From assembly GCA_030765055.1 (NCBI GenBank), contig JAUKNK010001160.1, positions 1 through 64,000 on the forward strand: a stretch of DNA of 64,000 nucleotides, read 5' to 3'. Numbering within the stretch: the first letter of the stretch is position 1; every line of letters begins with the position of its first letter. Origin of the DNA: Mantis religiosa (taxonomy: Eukaryota > Arthropoda > Insecta > Mantodea > Mantidae). Below are positions 46,023 through 57,470 of the stretch, one piece after another. Made by a program: the position numbers and the translations under genes. Below the pieces are notes generated by a model, which saw only the letters and a list, made by a program, of their open reading frames with translations, ran no database searches and was not told the origin of the DNA.

Positions 46023-47772
46023 CAGGGTGAACATAAAGTCAAAATAAATTTTGAAAAAAAAGTTGATTTTGAATTTGATTTACAGGAGTTCTTAGAGATC
46101 CTATCAACTGAAGAACGAATCGCTGTTGTTTCTGCACGTTTGAGGGGATTTACATATCAGGAGGCTAAAGCGGATTTTGAACGAAAATTCTATAAACCCG
46201 ATCTTACAAGGACTAATATCAGATGCAGAAATTTCAAAGAACAAGCAGTGTGCAAGACGTGAAACGTTCGTTTAGACCCCGGATGACCAATGAAACTGTG
46301 CAGCTGGTAAGCGATACTGTGACCAGAAGCCTGAAACCATCAACCAGGAGGTTAAATCGAGAGTTGGGTATACCACAATCGATAGTATGGAACATTCTGC
46401 ATTCCACTTTAAAAAACGGCCATACCACCTCCAAATTCAACATGCAGTGGAACGGAAAGTCTACGTTATCCCGAAGCAATGTGTTATGACCTGTTGAGGG
46501 CAGTTGAAGAAGCCAATTTGTTACAAAATGTGTCGTTTAGTGATGAGGCCACCTTCCACACATGTGGCATGTCAACAGACAAACTACAGAGTGTGGGCGG
46601 ATGAACAACGAAATGCGATCGTGGAGTGGGAACAAAACACCGCAAAAGTTAATGTGTGGTTGGGACTGACAAAATGGAAGGTGTAAGGGCTGTTCTTCTT
46701 TGGAGAACAAACAGTGAGAGGCATTTCGTACCTTGATATGCTACAACTGTTCCTTCAACCACAATTACAGCAGCATCGCATTTTGGAAAATGTGGTTTTC
46801 CAACAGGATGGAGCCGCTCCTCATTTCGCACTGATAGTTCGGGAGTAACTGGATACCACATTCCCACGTCAATGGATTGGCAGGGATTCACACCGCATAT
46901 GGGTGCCACGTTCCCCAGATCTGATACATCTTGACATTTTTGCATGGGGATAGGTGAAATCACAAGTCTACAAAGTGAAAATCACCTCCATTGCCTTTCT
47001 TAAAGAGCGGATCAGTCAGGCAGTGCGCAACGTCACAACTGTAACTTTTTGGTTTGTAATTTATGTCTTCCAACGTTAAGTCATAAAACCGACGATGAAT
47101 GGAATGGGTGAAATGATGCTCAAATGTGCACAGGGTCCATACAGCTTATTTTTTGTAATTTTACGCCCTCCAACGTTAAGTCATATCGGACGATGAATGG
47201 AATGGGTGAACTGATGCTAAAATGAGCCCTGGGTCCATATAGCTTAGAGGTACCTGACATTTGTCTCTCAGGATAAGGGAAAACCCCGGAAAAACCTTAT
47301 CCAAGTAACTCACCCTAACTGAGATTCGAACTCGGGGCCTCTTGAACGTGAGGAAGACATGCTACCACCACGCTATCGAGGTGGGCCTCATAGAACTTAG
47401 AGTTACCCGACATTCGTCTCTCAGGATAAGGGAAAACCCCGGAAAAGCCGTACCCAGGTAACTCATCCTGTCCGAGATTCGAACTCGGGTCCTCTTGAAC
47501 GTGAGGTAGACATGCTACCACCACGCTACCGAGGCGGGCCACACCTTTATATCTGATACTGTTGTTTAGTGTTAGCTGTCTGTAAAATAGTTATGTACCT
47601 ATACAGTTAGCTTTATATTTGATAACTGTTTGAGGCAGCAGTGCATTGCTGGGAAACCTCTATGATTGTGCAAGGTGATCATATCGAATGAGACTAAAAA
47701 GAAAAAAAGTTAAATTGATTATGTCTTACCTTGGGCTTTCGCGAAAATGGATCGAAACTTTTGGTCACCCTG
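46023..47772 (+). pseudogene. DD41D-type Tc1/mariner element with broken transposase
   Basis: The left terminus cagggtgaacataaagtc follows TA; the right terminus, inverted, is cagggtgaccaaaagtttcg, ending at 47772 before TA. The plus strand encodes STEERIAVVSARLRGFTYQ, a DUF4817-like N-terminal helix-turn-helix, then LNRELGIPQSIVWNIL, FSDEATFHTCGM with the first acidic residue, FQQDGAAPHFALIVRE and RSPDLIHLDIFAWG. The last two aspartates are 41 residues apart, as reported for rosa-type DD41D relatives. Stops and frameshifts occur at several places, including both flanks of the DEAT segment. The 3' part is interrupted by two SINE A copies. Confidence 0.83.
47060..47541 (-). mobile_element. SINE A inside SINE A
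   Basis: The outer copy is 47060-47148 plus 47389-47541. The inner copy, 47149-47388, is full length and in the same orientation, between catacagctta (47138-47148) and catagaactta (47389-47399). Both have heads with the B box gaattcgagtt-type reverse complement near the right ends. Reading this as a simple tandem would be wrong: the outer copy is split at its agagctta site. Confidence 0.88.
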
Positions 47773-47774
47773 TA

Positions 47775-48699
47775 TAATTCACTGTTTAGGTATACCACGA
47801 AAATATCTCGGAGTAACTGATGAAGGAATTATACTCGTAACCTTTAGGTTCCGAATGTGGTTGTTGTACGAGAGTTTTTTTTTTTTTTTTCTTTTTCATA
47901 GAACTTTGTGAGTTACATTTATTTACGTGTATGGTTAGAAATTGTACAGGAAAATGCATGTACATTTTACAGTAAAACGAAAAATACCGATATCACATGT
48001 AACACAGATATACATTCCCGTAACATTGTATGTTAGTGGGCTTTGTGTCATTTTAGATAATCTTTAAAACTGTGTTGGAAATAAAGGCAACATTTAATGC
48101 CAAACCTTTTGTACTACAAAATGAATTTATTACTTTAACACCTGTAAATGGCTCGAATGGGGTTTTAGGATATCGATTCATGGCCCTTTACGATAATGAA
48201 TGATAATTCGAGATCAAAGCCTGTATTTTGTGCAGAAACATACGTTTTAATAAAAGTTTGGAGAGATTCGAAAGTGGGATGCAATATGAACACGATACTC
48301 AACATTTGAGGGTTACGTTTTATTTACTGCAGTTAACTGCGATGCGGTTTAATGCCATAAAAACAATAATTCCAATATAGGAATTATGATAAAAAGAGCA
48401 TTTCGAAACCGACGTAGACCCTGCTTTGTGATAACATTATTCAATTCGTTTTTTATTAGTGTAGCACCGGTTTAGTTTTGCTATCGTTTGTTAACGGTAG
48501 AGGAAGCATTACATTTTATATAAAATGTTGAAATAGGGATTTTGTGCACGTTATGAGGCCTCTCGTAATAGAAATAGCTTACTGTTACATTCACATACGC
48601 TTCTCTATCCGCTTTTTAGAAGCTGTTAGGTTTCCTCTCTACCTAATTTTAACCTAGATCAACATTGTAGTAATGTTAAGTACTTCAGGCACAAGGGGA
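47775..48699. other. No recognised feature
   Basis: About 900 bp, including a T16 run near 47876. No coding signal. Confidence 0.4.
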
Positions 48700-49204
48700 G
48701 TAAGAGTGGGGTGTCGTAAAGTTTTAATTTATACCCTTCAAAAATGTGATAGAGAATTTGTGTTGATATATGCTTATTAGTTCTTGTCTACGTAGTCAGC
48801 ATCCCAGCGTTTCTTGACCTTCCGAATACCTTGATTGCAGAAGTCTGCAGAATTCGCTTTCAACCACTCTTAAACTTCATTAGTGACGTCATTTGTGTTG
48901 TCAAATCGGTGACCAGCAACGGATTCATTTCTGGGAACAAGAAAAAGTCATTTGCTGCGAGATCGGGCGAATAAGGCGGATGAAAAGCTACTTTCTCTTG
49001 TTTTGTTAACTGCAACTTGAGCTGAATGAGTTGATGCTTGTCAGCCAGAAGACGAACAACTTTGGAGAGCATACCGCGTCGTTTCCTAATCAGAGTTTCT
49101 CGTAACTTTTCCAGAAGATTGCCAATGATGGTTGTAACGGGAATATATTCCTCCACTCGCAGCAGATAGGAAGCACGCAAACTTTTTGAAAGATCTAGGT
49201 CGAG

Positions 49205-50265
49205 TTTTGATTAAATAAGAGTCATGAGATCTTTTCTCAGGTGTGGATGTGGATTCTTGGTGACAGAAATAAATTTTATATGACTCCGAATTCGTAATAT
49301 ATTATTTAATTGTATAATATGAACTACGATTCACTCGTATCTATTACAAATATCGAATAACACTTTTTGAATGTTGTTAACTTTCCGTTACAATTATATT
49401 CACCGCAATATTTTTCATCGTTGTGAAACAAGACTGAAGATTATAACACTTTTCTCAAGATTATTGATTTTCTTGTCACTATAGTTACTTCCACTTTATT
49501 TTGTGATTGGCCGATCCACTGGCACGTCACCACATCACATCATACCACGTCACACCACTACTACTTCGGCCAATCACACAACTATATACATTTTTATATT
49601 TAATATATTTACATAATTTGTTTTTATAAATTTATAAACCTTTTATACTTCAGACATAACCAAAACGTACTGTTACATGGTTTAACTCTTAACAAGAAAA
49701 TCTGTAAGGATGACTCCACCACAGTCCCAGAAAACTGAAAACATGACCTTCCCAGCTGACTATTCCTCTGTAACAGTAGTTTTGAGTTATATTTAGAAAA
49801 GTTATGAAAAGTTTATAAATTTATAAAAAATGACTATGTCGATATATTTAGTAATTTAAATAAATAAAATATATGTGTAATTTCGCGATTGGCCGTAGTA
49901 ATAATAGTATGACGTAATGTTGTGCCGTGGAATCAAATCGGCCAATCACAAAATTAAGAGAGGAGTAACGATAGTTACGAAAAATCAGTAATCTTGGTTT
50001 AGAGAGATGTTTTGTAATGGTGAGTGTGATGAATAATGGTGCAAGATCAAGAACATTTAAGTAATAGTTTGAATCTGTTTAAATATAACAAAGTAGGAAT
50101 TTATCGATATGTTGGAAGTGACTGGGAAAGGAAGTTCAAGTAAAATGTAATTAATTTAAATAATACAATTTAATAGTTACAAAATTTGAATTCTCCGAAA
50201 CTTTATTCCGAACCACGCCTTGAAATCAAGATTCTCACGACTCTTAGTTAACCAAGCACAATCAT
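49205..50265. repeat. Inverted arms flanking 80 bp of mariner
   Basis: Two arms of about 480-500 bp (49205-49678 and 49769-50265) are inverted copies. Shared blocks include tttgtgattggccgat, tttataaatttataaac and, at the inner ends, tgtaacagt. The loop between them is not part of the repeat: it encodes the central piece of the mariner. The simplest reading is two oppositely oriented insertions of one unknown element at neighbouring sites. Outer borders are approximate; 50266-50430 is unexplained. Confidence 0.8.
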
Positions 50266-50981
50266 CAAGAAACAAATCAAAATCCAACGAATTACCCTAT
50301 TATTTCTGGCTTCTGGACGTGGATCTTCGAAAAGTCAACGTGCATCCCATCTCAAACATAGAAATCCCGTACCAAATTGCGCCCGAACGTGTGGCTGATT
50401 AAGATGGAGACAAATTAACGACGAATAGTCCCAAATTCCTGTCCCACACCTTTGCTTTCTTGGAACGGGAAACCGGCATATTTCCATTCCATGCTTATGC
50501 ATTTTATCTCTGGATCATATTGATATATCCAGGATTCATCTATGGCTACGAGACGATCAAGAAAGTCATTTTCATTCTGTTCCAACAGCATCAACATCTG
50601 TCTTGAAATGTCACGCCGTGTATGCTTTTGGAAAGGGATTAACTAAGGTGGAACCCGCCGTGCAGACACCTTAGACATGTGCAGTTCGTCATGAATAATT
50701 TTCCAGACACTACCATAACTAAGATGTGTCTCATTCATGATCATTTGGATGGTTGCTCGTCTGTTTTCCAGGATTAAACACCCCACTTTCTTCAGCATCG
50801 TTTGTTATTGATGGTCTACCAACTCATCCGTCAGGGACATATGACCAGTTTGAAAATTTCTTTTCCAGCTCACAATAGTGTCATCCGATGCGCAATAATT
50901 TCCATAAACAGCCGTCATGTCATTAGATTTCCCGGGCAGTTTTGCCCTTCAAGTGCAGAAACTTCAGCACACTATGAGCCT

Positions 50982-51149
50982 GAGTTACCTGGATAAGGTT
51001 TTTTCCGGAGTTTTCCCTTATCCTGAAAGACGAATGTCAGGAACTCAAGGCTCTACGGACTCTGGGCTCATTTGAGCATCATTTCACCCACTCCATTCAT
51101 CGTCCGATATGACTTAATGTTGTAGGACGTAAATGACAAAAAAAAAAAT
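50982..51149 (+). mobile_element. SINE A, headless
   Basis: Starts at gagttacctggataagg and ends in A11. The target duplication is cactatgagcct (50970-50981) and cactttgagcct (51150-51161), one mismatch. Interrupts the 5' part of the mariner. Confidence 0.88.
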
Positions 51150-51345
51150 CACTTTGAGCCTCAATTTTCCCCATCTTACTCCTCAGTCACTTCTAGCACT
51201 TACTGTAAAAAACGAAACGATTCAGATCACTGAAACTATCAACATTAAGTCACGAAGGATCAATGATGACACTGACAAATTTTCATCTCACTAGCATAAA
51301 AACTACTGGGTGACAGTTAAAACTTTCTGATACCCCCTCGTATAA

Positions 51346-51934
51346 CAGGTTTAAGTTATAATAACATTATTGTTTTATATTAGAAAAATAGAAAGATTAG
51401 AAAAATAAGTAATTCATAAACTATGAATAACTTTAAACTAAATATTTAAAACATGTGCGTAATATACGGATATCCATGTTGTAATTGAAATTTCAACAAC
51501 AATCGAAAAACCAGTTTGCGTTCCCCTACGTTTAGCGCCAGGAAGACTCGCAAGTGCGAGAGAGAGGAAAATATTAAAAGAGTGGGGATAAAGAGGTGGC
51601 AACACTGAGGGCTCTTACGCATGTGATTCACTACAGGTGGGAACTCTTCCAATTTGAAACACATTATAATATTTTGCTTTTCTAATCACCCAGATAAGAC
51701 CCGATATGGAACGAATGCAGCGCTGGTCGCCTGAAGGTCAAATCGCCTCAACGCTCTTATTGTGCTGGGAAGACAGTAATTTAATTTCGGACCGGTCGCA
51801 CATCACTAAAACTTTCCCTGTAAGGATTGTAGACCTCATAGAATGTTATCAGTCCAAATTTTCGCCATTTTACATCTCCATGGCCCTAACATGAGCCAAT
51901 GTTTTCTAAATGAATTGGAAGTGATGTCACAAAT
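51346..51934. other. No recognised feature
   Basis: About 600 bp without coding or repeat signal. Confidence 0.4.
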
Positions 51935-52285
51935 GACTGTATTAATTACACTCTGGTGACTCAGGTAGTAGGTGTGACGACACTCCCTCCCCTCCTTTAT
52001 GACTATACTCCTCCAAAGCCTCCGAGGGGCGAGACACAGAGGGATGACCGAAGGTCCCCACACCCTCCCTGGACAGGTTTATGACAACCCATGTCAGAAC
52101 AGTTACAGACCATTCAAAAACATTCTGACGGCTTCTACTTTTGTGAATGAATCTTCTCGGCTTTAATGTACAGAGAGAATAGGGCGCATGTATTTTTAAC
52201 GGTCTGCTCCTTGTATAGCAAGTGTTCTCTGCCACACACATTCTCTGTCCTTGTCCCACAGCACGTTCCTTTCAGGGATATTCTT
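51935..52285 (-). repeat. Widely spaced inverted repeat, left arm
   Basis: Reverse complement of 53415-53690 over about 250-300 bp with gaps; shared blocks include gaatgtttttgaatggtctg and agaagattcattc. Origin unknown. Confidence 0.8.
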
Positions 52286-53414
52286 TGTGTTGCTATACTA
52301 TAGATGAATAATCTTTAAGCTAAAGACGCTCTCTCTAAAACCAACTCTTGATTAAGCAACATGGGTAGGCGACTCCGCTACCGGACAGGTAAATAGCCGT
52401 TGTGGCCGCCTTTGTAATCTACTTGTTGTAATAAATATTCTTATCAAATGAATTGCACATTTGCTTGGCCTTACCCTACCTTTGTAGAAATGAAACCTTT
52501 ATAGAAAACTCCCATCCTCTCGCTAAAGCACGTAGTTCTGCTCTGAGTGTTTGCTCCCGTGTTCGACCTGACCACGTGTTCCTTAATATTCACAAATTAA
52601 GTCACAGGTCGTCACAGTATGTCAACAAGACAATGGTGCTCCAATAAGGAAGCACGTACAGTGTTGCATAACCTTATGGGTGTGTTGTATAAAACATAGT
52701 GCCAGCTCAGTGCTTGATCCCCTTACGGCTTTGTACCCGAAGTGAAGCAATATTCTGATGAACATTTAATTTTAGGAAGATAACTGTACAGTCGATCTCT
52801 GTTGCTTGTCGGCTTTGCGGTGCATTAGTGCCATTAGCCTAGTTGGTAAGGAATAATGCACAGAGTATGTATGCTAACCCGAAACACACTAGCCTGTTTA
52901 TAGACTAGCTTCCGCTTGACGGATCTACCTTCGCGGGTTACAACCGCACACAAATAATATAGAAGGCGAGGGGCTTTCACATCTGACATTCAAACCGGCA
53001 CCATTTCACCATAACATGGGGAGTGGACTCTTTTTTAATACAATAAAGTGGTTTAGAAATGGGTTTTAACCTCTGGAAAAGCACGCACGCTATGGACATT
53101 CTTAATTGTAACAGCTATAAGAGATGTTTCATACCCCTAATTTTCAAATTTTATTGCAAAATTCAGTACCTTCTATTATTTTAATATTTACCTCTAGTTG
53201 AGGATAAACTTTGCTTCACCAAATATTTTGTGTTCAGGCTTTACTTGAAAGAGAATATTTTGAGGTTATTAAACCAAAAATGAAGAAATTTTAAGAACTA
53301 CGCCTGCGCACGTGTTCTTCCATTTGTTATCATCATATGCATCATCATCTACTTGATGATTTAGGCATTCCCAATTGTGACTCGCGACTCTAACCTCTTA
53401 CTGTCCAACACCGC
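52286..53414. other. Spacer between inverted arms, no recognised feature
   Basis: About 1.1 kb. No transposase or other frame is visible. It could be the interior of a non-autonomous element bounded by the arms, or unrelated sequence. Confidence 0.4.
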
Positions 53415-53690
53415 AGAGCAAGTCTCTGAAAGGAATGTGCCAACCTTAATAAGTGTGACAAGCGAGTGTGTGAGAGAATGCATGCTACACAAGGAGCAGC
53501 AACGTTAAAAACATACGCCCTATTCACTCTGTATAATAAAACCAAGAAGATTCATTCTCAAAAGTAGAATGTTTTTGAATGGTCTGTAACTCTACTGACA
53601 TGGGATGTCATAAACTATCGAGGTAGGGTGTAGGGACCTTTTGCAATCCCCCTGGGACTCAGCACTCGGAGACTTTCTTTCCTGTGGTAT
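53415..53690 (+). repeat. Widely spaced inverted repeat, right arm
   Basis: Pairs with 51935-52285. Contains acacaaggagcag and gggtgtagggacctt. No terminal duplication was found. Confidence 0.8.
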
Positions 53691-54109
53691 ACCATACTTC
53701 CTCCCTCCATGTGTTGTGGATGGTCGGAGTTTACGGCGATATATTAGTAAGAGAACAGAAGCTCCTTAGACGTTAAGACGAAAGAGTAAAACAAGGAATA
53801 GATTAAACCATGTTTGCTTCACATTAGCATCCTTGGTTTAGAACTTTCTTAGCCAATCGAGCTGCAGGTTTCAGGTGTAAAGTTCTACCACCTGGATCTA
53901 TCACCTTTGTTTCGTACCTACATGCTGTTGTGGGAATCTATTATAGATAGTATCTGACAAGTAATATAGCTTTTTAAGAAAAACAATTATTTGAATTTCT
54001 GACAAGCAATTAACTAATTTTCAAAGTTTAGACCACAGATTCTATGGTCCTGAGCCATCGTTCAGCGATGTTCATTATCCCATGACGGTATCAATCTCTG
54101 CTTTTTGAT
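53691..54109. other. No recognised feature
   Basis: Short spacer without coding or repeat signal. Confidence 0.35.
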
Positions 54110-54540
54110 GCTAAGAATTTGGTGACACTTGCACTGCCTTAAGGTTGTAAAAGATTTTCCTCGTAGAAAATGGGCGATGAACCGAACGGCGCGAGATCAG
54201 CGTGTATGCTGGGTGTGGTAGCATTTCGATTCCTCCCAATTCTAAATTTTTTCCATGATTGCTTCTACAGTATGGGGTGTTGCGTTGTCCTGTTGCAATG
54301 GAATTCTATTGCAGTTAACTTATCCTCGGTATCTCCGTCTGAAAATTTCATGAAATCGTTCCAGTTGTTGAGAATAAAGATCCTCATCAGTCATCCGCGC
54401 GTTTGAAACAAAATTCCAGTGAATCACACCCTCAAAATTCCACCAGACGCACACCTCGTAAAGTTTGTTTAGTTAACCCGTGTGCACGTCGGCCGACTCC
54501 TTTGACGAACCCTTATAATCGTTTTACAACCCCGGCCCTC
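54110..54540 (-). pseudogene. Mariner transposase, C-terminal piece
   Basis: The minus strand gives GVIHWNFVSNARMTDEDLYS, QQLERFHEIFRRRY, then LQQDNATPHTVEAIMEKI and PHPAY, ending in FLREKSFTTL. These are the central and C-terminal parts of a mariner whose N-terminus (DYKVVAAARRVCEGVVNE) lies at 55560-55880 on the same strand. The third catalytic aspartate region is degraded. The two parts are separated by IS630-like sequence. Confidence 0.8.
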
Positions 54541-55280
54541 CTTCTCCCAGACCTTTATGCAAAGTTGCCACCTTTCTCGATACGTCATGGGTATCCTACC
54601 AGGTTTCGTCTAAATAAATTATCTTATGCCCATTACTGCAAAACTTCCTTAGTTTTGACATATATTCTACTGGATTCCATGTATAATTCTTAACTTATTC
54701 AAAGTACGGTATTTGAAACCCAGCTCCTTTAGGAGGCCGCACAAAGTCCAGTGCCCATAAGGAAACTCACAAATTTCTTGCAAATGTGCAACCAATTCAT
54801 CTAAGGTGACCGCTCTCCCTTTTGCATAGAATCTATAAATTTCTCGGTGAACTACATCGCATGTGAAATTATCTACTTTAGAGAAACGTTTCCTTTTGTT
54901 TTCACACTTGATCAGCGTCCTTGGTATTTCTTTCGTCACAATATTTCTTACTGTATTTCTGTGAATACTCGGAATTCATCATCAGCTTCATTGCACGACC
55001 CCTTACCAAGATTATTTTTCAGCACATATGTATATGTGTTCAAAACAAGCGCTTGAATTTGTTTAGAAAGATTTCCCGTTATAACTTTGTTTTTAAGGCT
55101 TTTCCAGTAACATAACTCGGCCCAGTTATTCACACTATTGTCATTACTTTGATTATTTTCGCTTGACTGAAAGTTATCTACTACTTCATTTGCATTCCCT
55201 ACTGCATTTCCCTCCCGTGGTCTCCACATCGTGACACACAACGAATTTCTGCACGTAATGAAACAGATCAACTGAAAGTT
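54541..55280 (-). pseudogene. IS630-like (DDE_3) transposase, N-terminal half
   Basis: The minus strand starts MWRPREGNAVGNANEVVD and continues LSKQIQALVLNTYTYVLKNN, an N-terminal helix-turn-helix start. After a frameshift near 54950 follow FTCDVVHREIYRFYAKGRAV, TLDELVAHLQEICEFP and TLCGLLKELGFKYRTLNKL. HKIIYLDETW then gives the first catalytic residue. Homology ends soon afterwards and changes into mariner. Same family as 27830 and 38590. Since the two halves of a mariner lie on either side, this looks like an insertion, although its ends were not found. Confidence 0.78.
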
Positions 55281-55559
55281 GGAACTTTGGCAACTGAGAC
55301 TCCACGTGGAGTAAACATGCGACTGTCATTTCAAGAAAATCATGGTTGCTATTGGTCCTCAACGACAGTTTCCATTTCTGAAGTGTGGAGATCCATTTAT
55401 GACGGTCGTTAGTGGGTGAGAGGGCCAGGTTCCTTTGAGTCCGAGCTACACACTCGTTGACTAGACAGACTTTACTTTGGGACCGAACTGATGACTGATT
55501 TTAACTATGTCTTTGGAAGATGTGCGGAAGTCAAGTCACTGTTTCGAGGCATTAGGTTT
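55281..55559. other. Unassigned sequence between transposase pieces
   Basis: May be the 5' part of the IS630-like insert or decayed mariner. Nothing can be read with confidence. Confidence 0.3.
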
Positions 55560-55880
55560 TTTTTAATTTACCCACTTTTCAGCTTAAGTAACAATTCTCG
55601 CCTTTTGAGGTGTCAGTTCATGAGGTAGAGATCTACAGGTACTGTACGATTTCCCATTGATGCACCAAGTTCTTCTGAAAGCCTACTGGTACTTTTTTGT
55701 GGATTTTCTAGTAAAACATGGCGTGTACTCTCAAGTTTTCGTCTCGTTTCTTGAAACGTTGGAACCATCGCTGTGCTACAAGCTCATTAACGACACCTTC
55801 ACATACTCTTCGAGCTGCGGCAACGACTTTATAATCTTGTTTGCAGTAGTGTTTCAGAAGGACTCTTAAGTTCACACTTT
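55560..55880 (-). pseudogene. Mariner transposase, N-terminal piece
   Basis: The minus strand gives FLKHYCKQDYKVVAAARR, VCEGVVNELVAQRWFQRFKK, then a stop and VPVGFQKNLVHQWEIV. The pattern HYxKQDYKxxEAARRIC followed by NERTAQRWFxRF is the first helix-turn-helix region of a mariner. It pairs with 54110-54540. Confidence 0.8.
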
Positions 55881-55983
55881 GTTATCTCCTTAACAACTGA
55901 ATACTAATATATGCTCGCAATGTAGACAACAGTAGCCATGAAATCCTGTAAATGGCATTTCCAAACCAAAGAAAGCCAATAAA

Positions 55984-56228
55984 TAAAGCCTGGGACTTAA
56001 GTACTTACAGCATAGTAAGTCGCCACAAAAAGTTGCGTTACTCACTGCATATTAGATCTAGTAGAGGTTTACCGGAAAACATACAATTCGGTTGGAGAGT
56101 TTAATGGCATCCTGACATATTAGCAATGGTAGTCCAGGGGTTAAGAACAACCGGATGGAGACCGGGAGTTCCGTGCTTCCAATTCCAGCATGGCATTGCA
56201 TTTTTCAGTCTGACTTTATCTAGTCATG
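55984..56228 (+). mobile_element. SINE C monomer
   Basis: Leader aagtacttacagcatagtaa, a diverged tRNA-like module near 56125-56195, and tail tgcatttttcagtctgactt. Directly followed by the target duplication of SINE D. Confidence 0.78.
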
Positions 56229-56242
56229 GAGACAGTTAATCA

Positions 56243-56759
56243 GTTATGTACTCCCATTAGTCCTGGACCCGGCCCTGCTTCGATCAGGGAGTTGCCCAGC
56301 TGTCCCGAAAGGGCGCCCGGCGCCTCCGTGGGGCTTTCGATAGAGCAAGACCTAGAGACTAACAAGGACTCCCCCCCCATCTGGTCCTGTGGACTCAAGA
56401 CGGGATGGAAGTGGATACGCCACTTACGCGCGCCAACTCCAAAATGGGAAGGCTACCGATTAGACCTCGGTGGGGCCGCCTGGTGATCAAGCACAGCTTC
56501 TACCAGCTATGCTGGCTAGTACGCGGGAATATTAATGGCTTCCCTCAGTCCCCTCCGGAGATGTACCCGATCTCCCACGGTTATCGGGAACCACTGCCCC
56601 CTCGAGTCCAACCCAAACCGGACAACTCCATATCAGGGTGGGGCTCGAATGTTCGGCCCGAGGTTCCTATAGCAACGTCAGAGGTACCAGGTACTGCTAG
56701 GGGTCTGCAGCAGCCGCAACACGGCAGCTGAAGGGGACGGATCCCCTCCCGTACGGGAA
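56243..56759 (+). mobile_element. SINE D, copy 3, with 12 bp target duplication
   Basis: A 517 bp GC-rich element between perfect duplications gacagttaatca at 56231-56242 and 56760-56771. Starts gttatgtactcccattagtc and ends gatcccctcccgtacggg. Close to copies 1 and 2 throughout; a long frame across it (56226-56731) is broken in the other copies. Confidence 0.93.
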
Positions 56760-56771
56760 GACAGTTAATCA

Positions 56772-57468
56772 CCGGAAAAGTAAGTTATTATGTTATGTAC
56801 AGTCAAACGAGCCCAGATTACATTACACTCTTATGAGTGCGGATTTTACGTTGTTGGAAAACAAAGTTTTCCATAACGGAAACGAAGTGGAACATGAAAG
56901 CTGCGGTAAGCGTGATGCTGTATCGTTTGGATGATCGTCTAATTCTGCATTGCGTGAGTGGACATGAGGACACGTTGGCGAGGCAATTGTTCTATCCCAA
57001 ACTCTTCGTTACACCATAGCTGTAGTAGAAAATGTTTTATATATAATGAGACAACGTGGCTTCCTCTCTTACAGTTACTGATACAGAAAATATAAATGAT
57101 ATCCGGACATACGAAAAACTACTTTTTTGGCAGAGCAATATAGAGCATTGAAATATGTGGTGCAGTAACACAATTAGCTGCAGCATGACGTATGTCATGT
57201 ATCCTCTCCCGTGAGTAAACTCGGATGTCGAAATAGAGAAAAATAAGTGAAGAATCACGACCAGGGGTACGTCAGGAAAGAGCATGTCGGAGCTTTTGAC
57301 GAGGAATTAGTATACAAGTTCATATTTCGAACATGTCACAAATATGTTTGGCATGCAGATACTCAAAATTCTAATTATTTAGAACTTGGCAAACCCAGAT
57401 AGGCCGCGCAGAAATACAGCAAATGATATGCTTACAAAATGAAGTATGTCGGAAATGAGAAAGTAATG
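56772..57468. other. No recognised feature
   Basis: About 700 bp without coding or repeat signal. Confidence 0.4.
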
Positions 57469-57470
57469 TA

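Larger units (their letters stand above)
48700..51345 (-). pseudogene. Mariner element split by three insertions
   Basis: Removing the insertions leaves about 1.25 kb, a normal mariner length. The termini are a match: left gagtggggtgtcgtaaagtt near 48700 and right, inverted, gagggggtatcagaaagttt near 51340. On the minus strand the pieces are, in order: AVYGNYCASDDTIVSWKRNF, RATIQMIMNETHLSYGSVWK and AIDESWIYQYDPEIK (50960-50430); AGKVMFSVFWDCGGVILTDF (49760-49690); and RKRRGMLSKVVRLLADKH and YSPDLAANDFFLFPEMNP (49150-48860). LLADKH replaces the usual LLADNA motif. The inserts are two inverted arms and a headless SINE A. Confidence 0.85.

Noticed and set aside
49205..50265. A single foldback transposon
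   Set aside because: The loop encodes the missing middle of the surrounding mariner in the right order and strand, which fits two insertions better than one.
51942..52259. 105-codon minus-strand frame
   Set aside because: It lies in an inverted-repeat arm, and the other arm does not preserve the frame.
56226..56731. Protein-coding gene in GC-rich sequence
   Set aside because: The frames lie within SINE D and are not preserved in its other copies.
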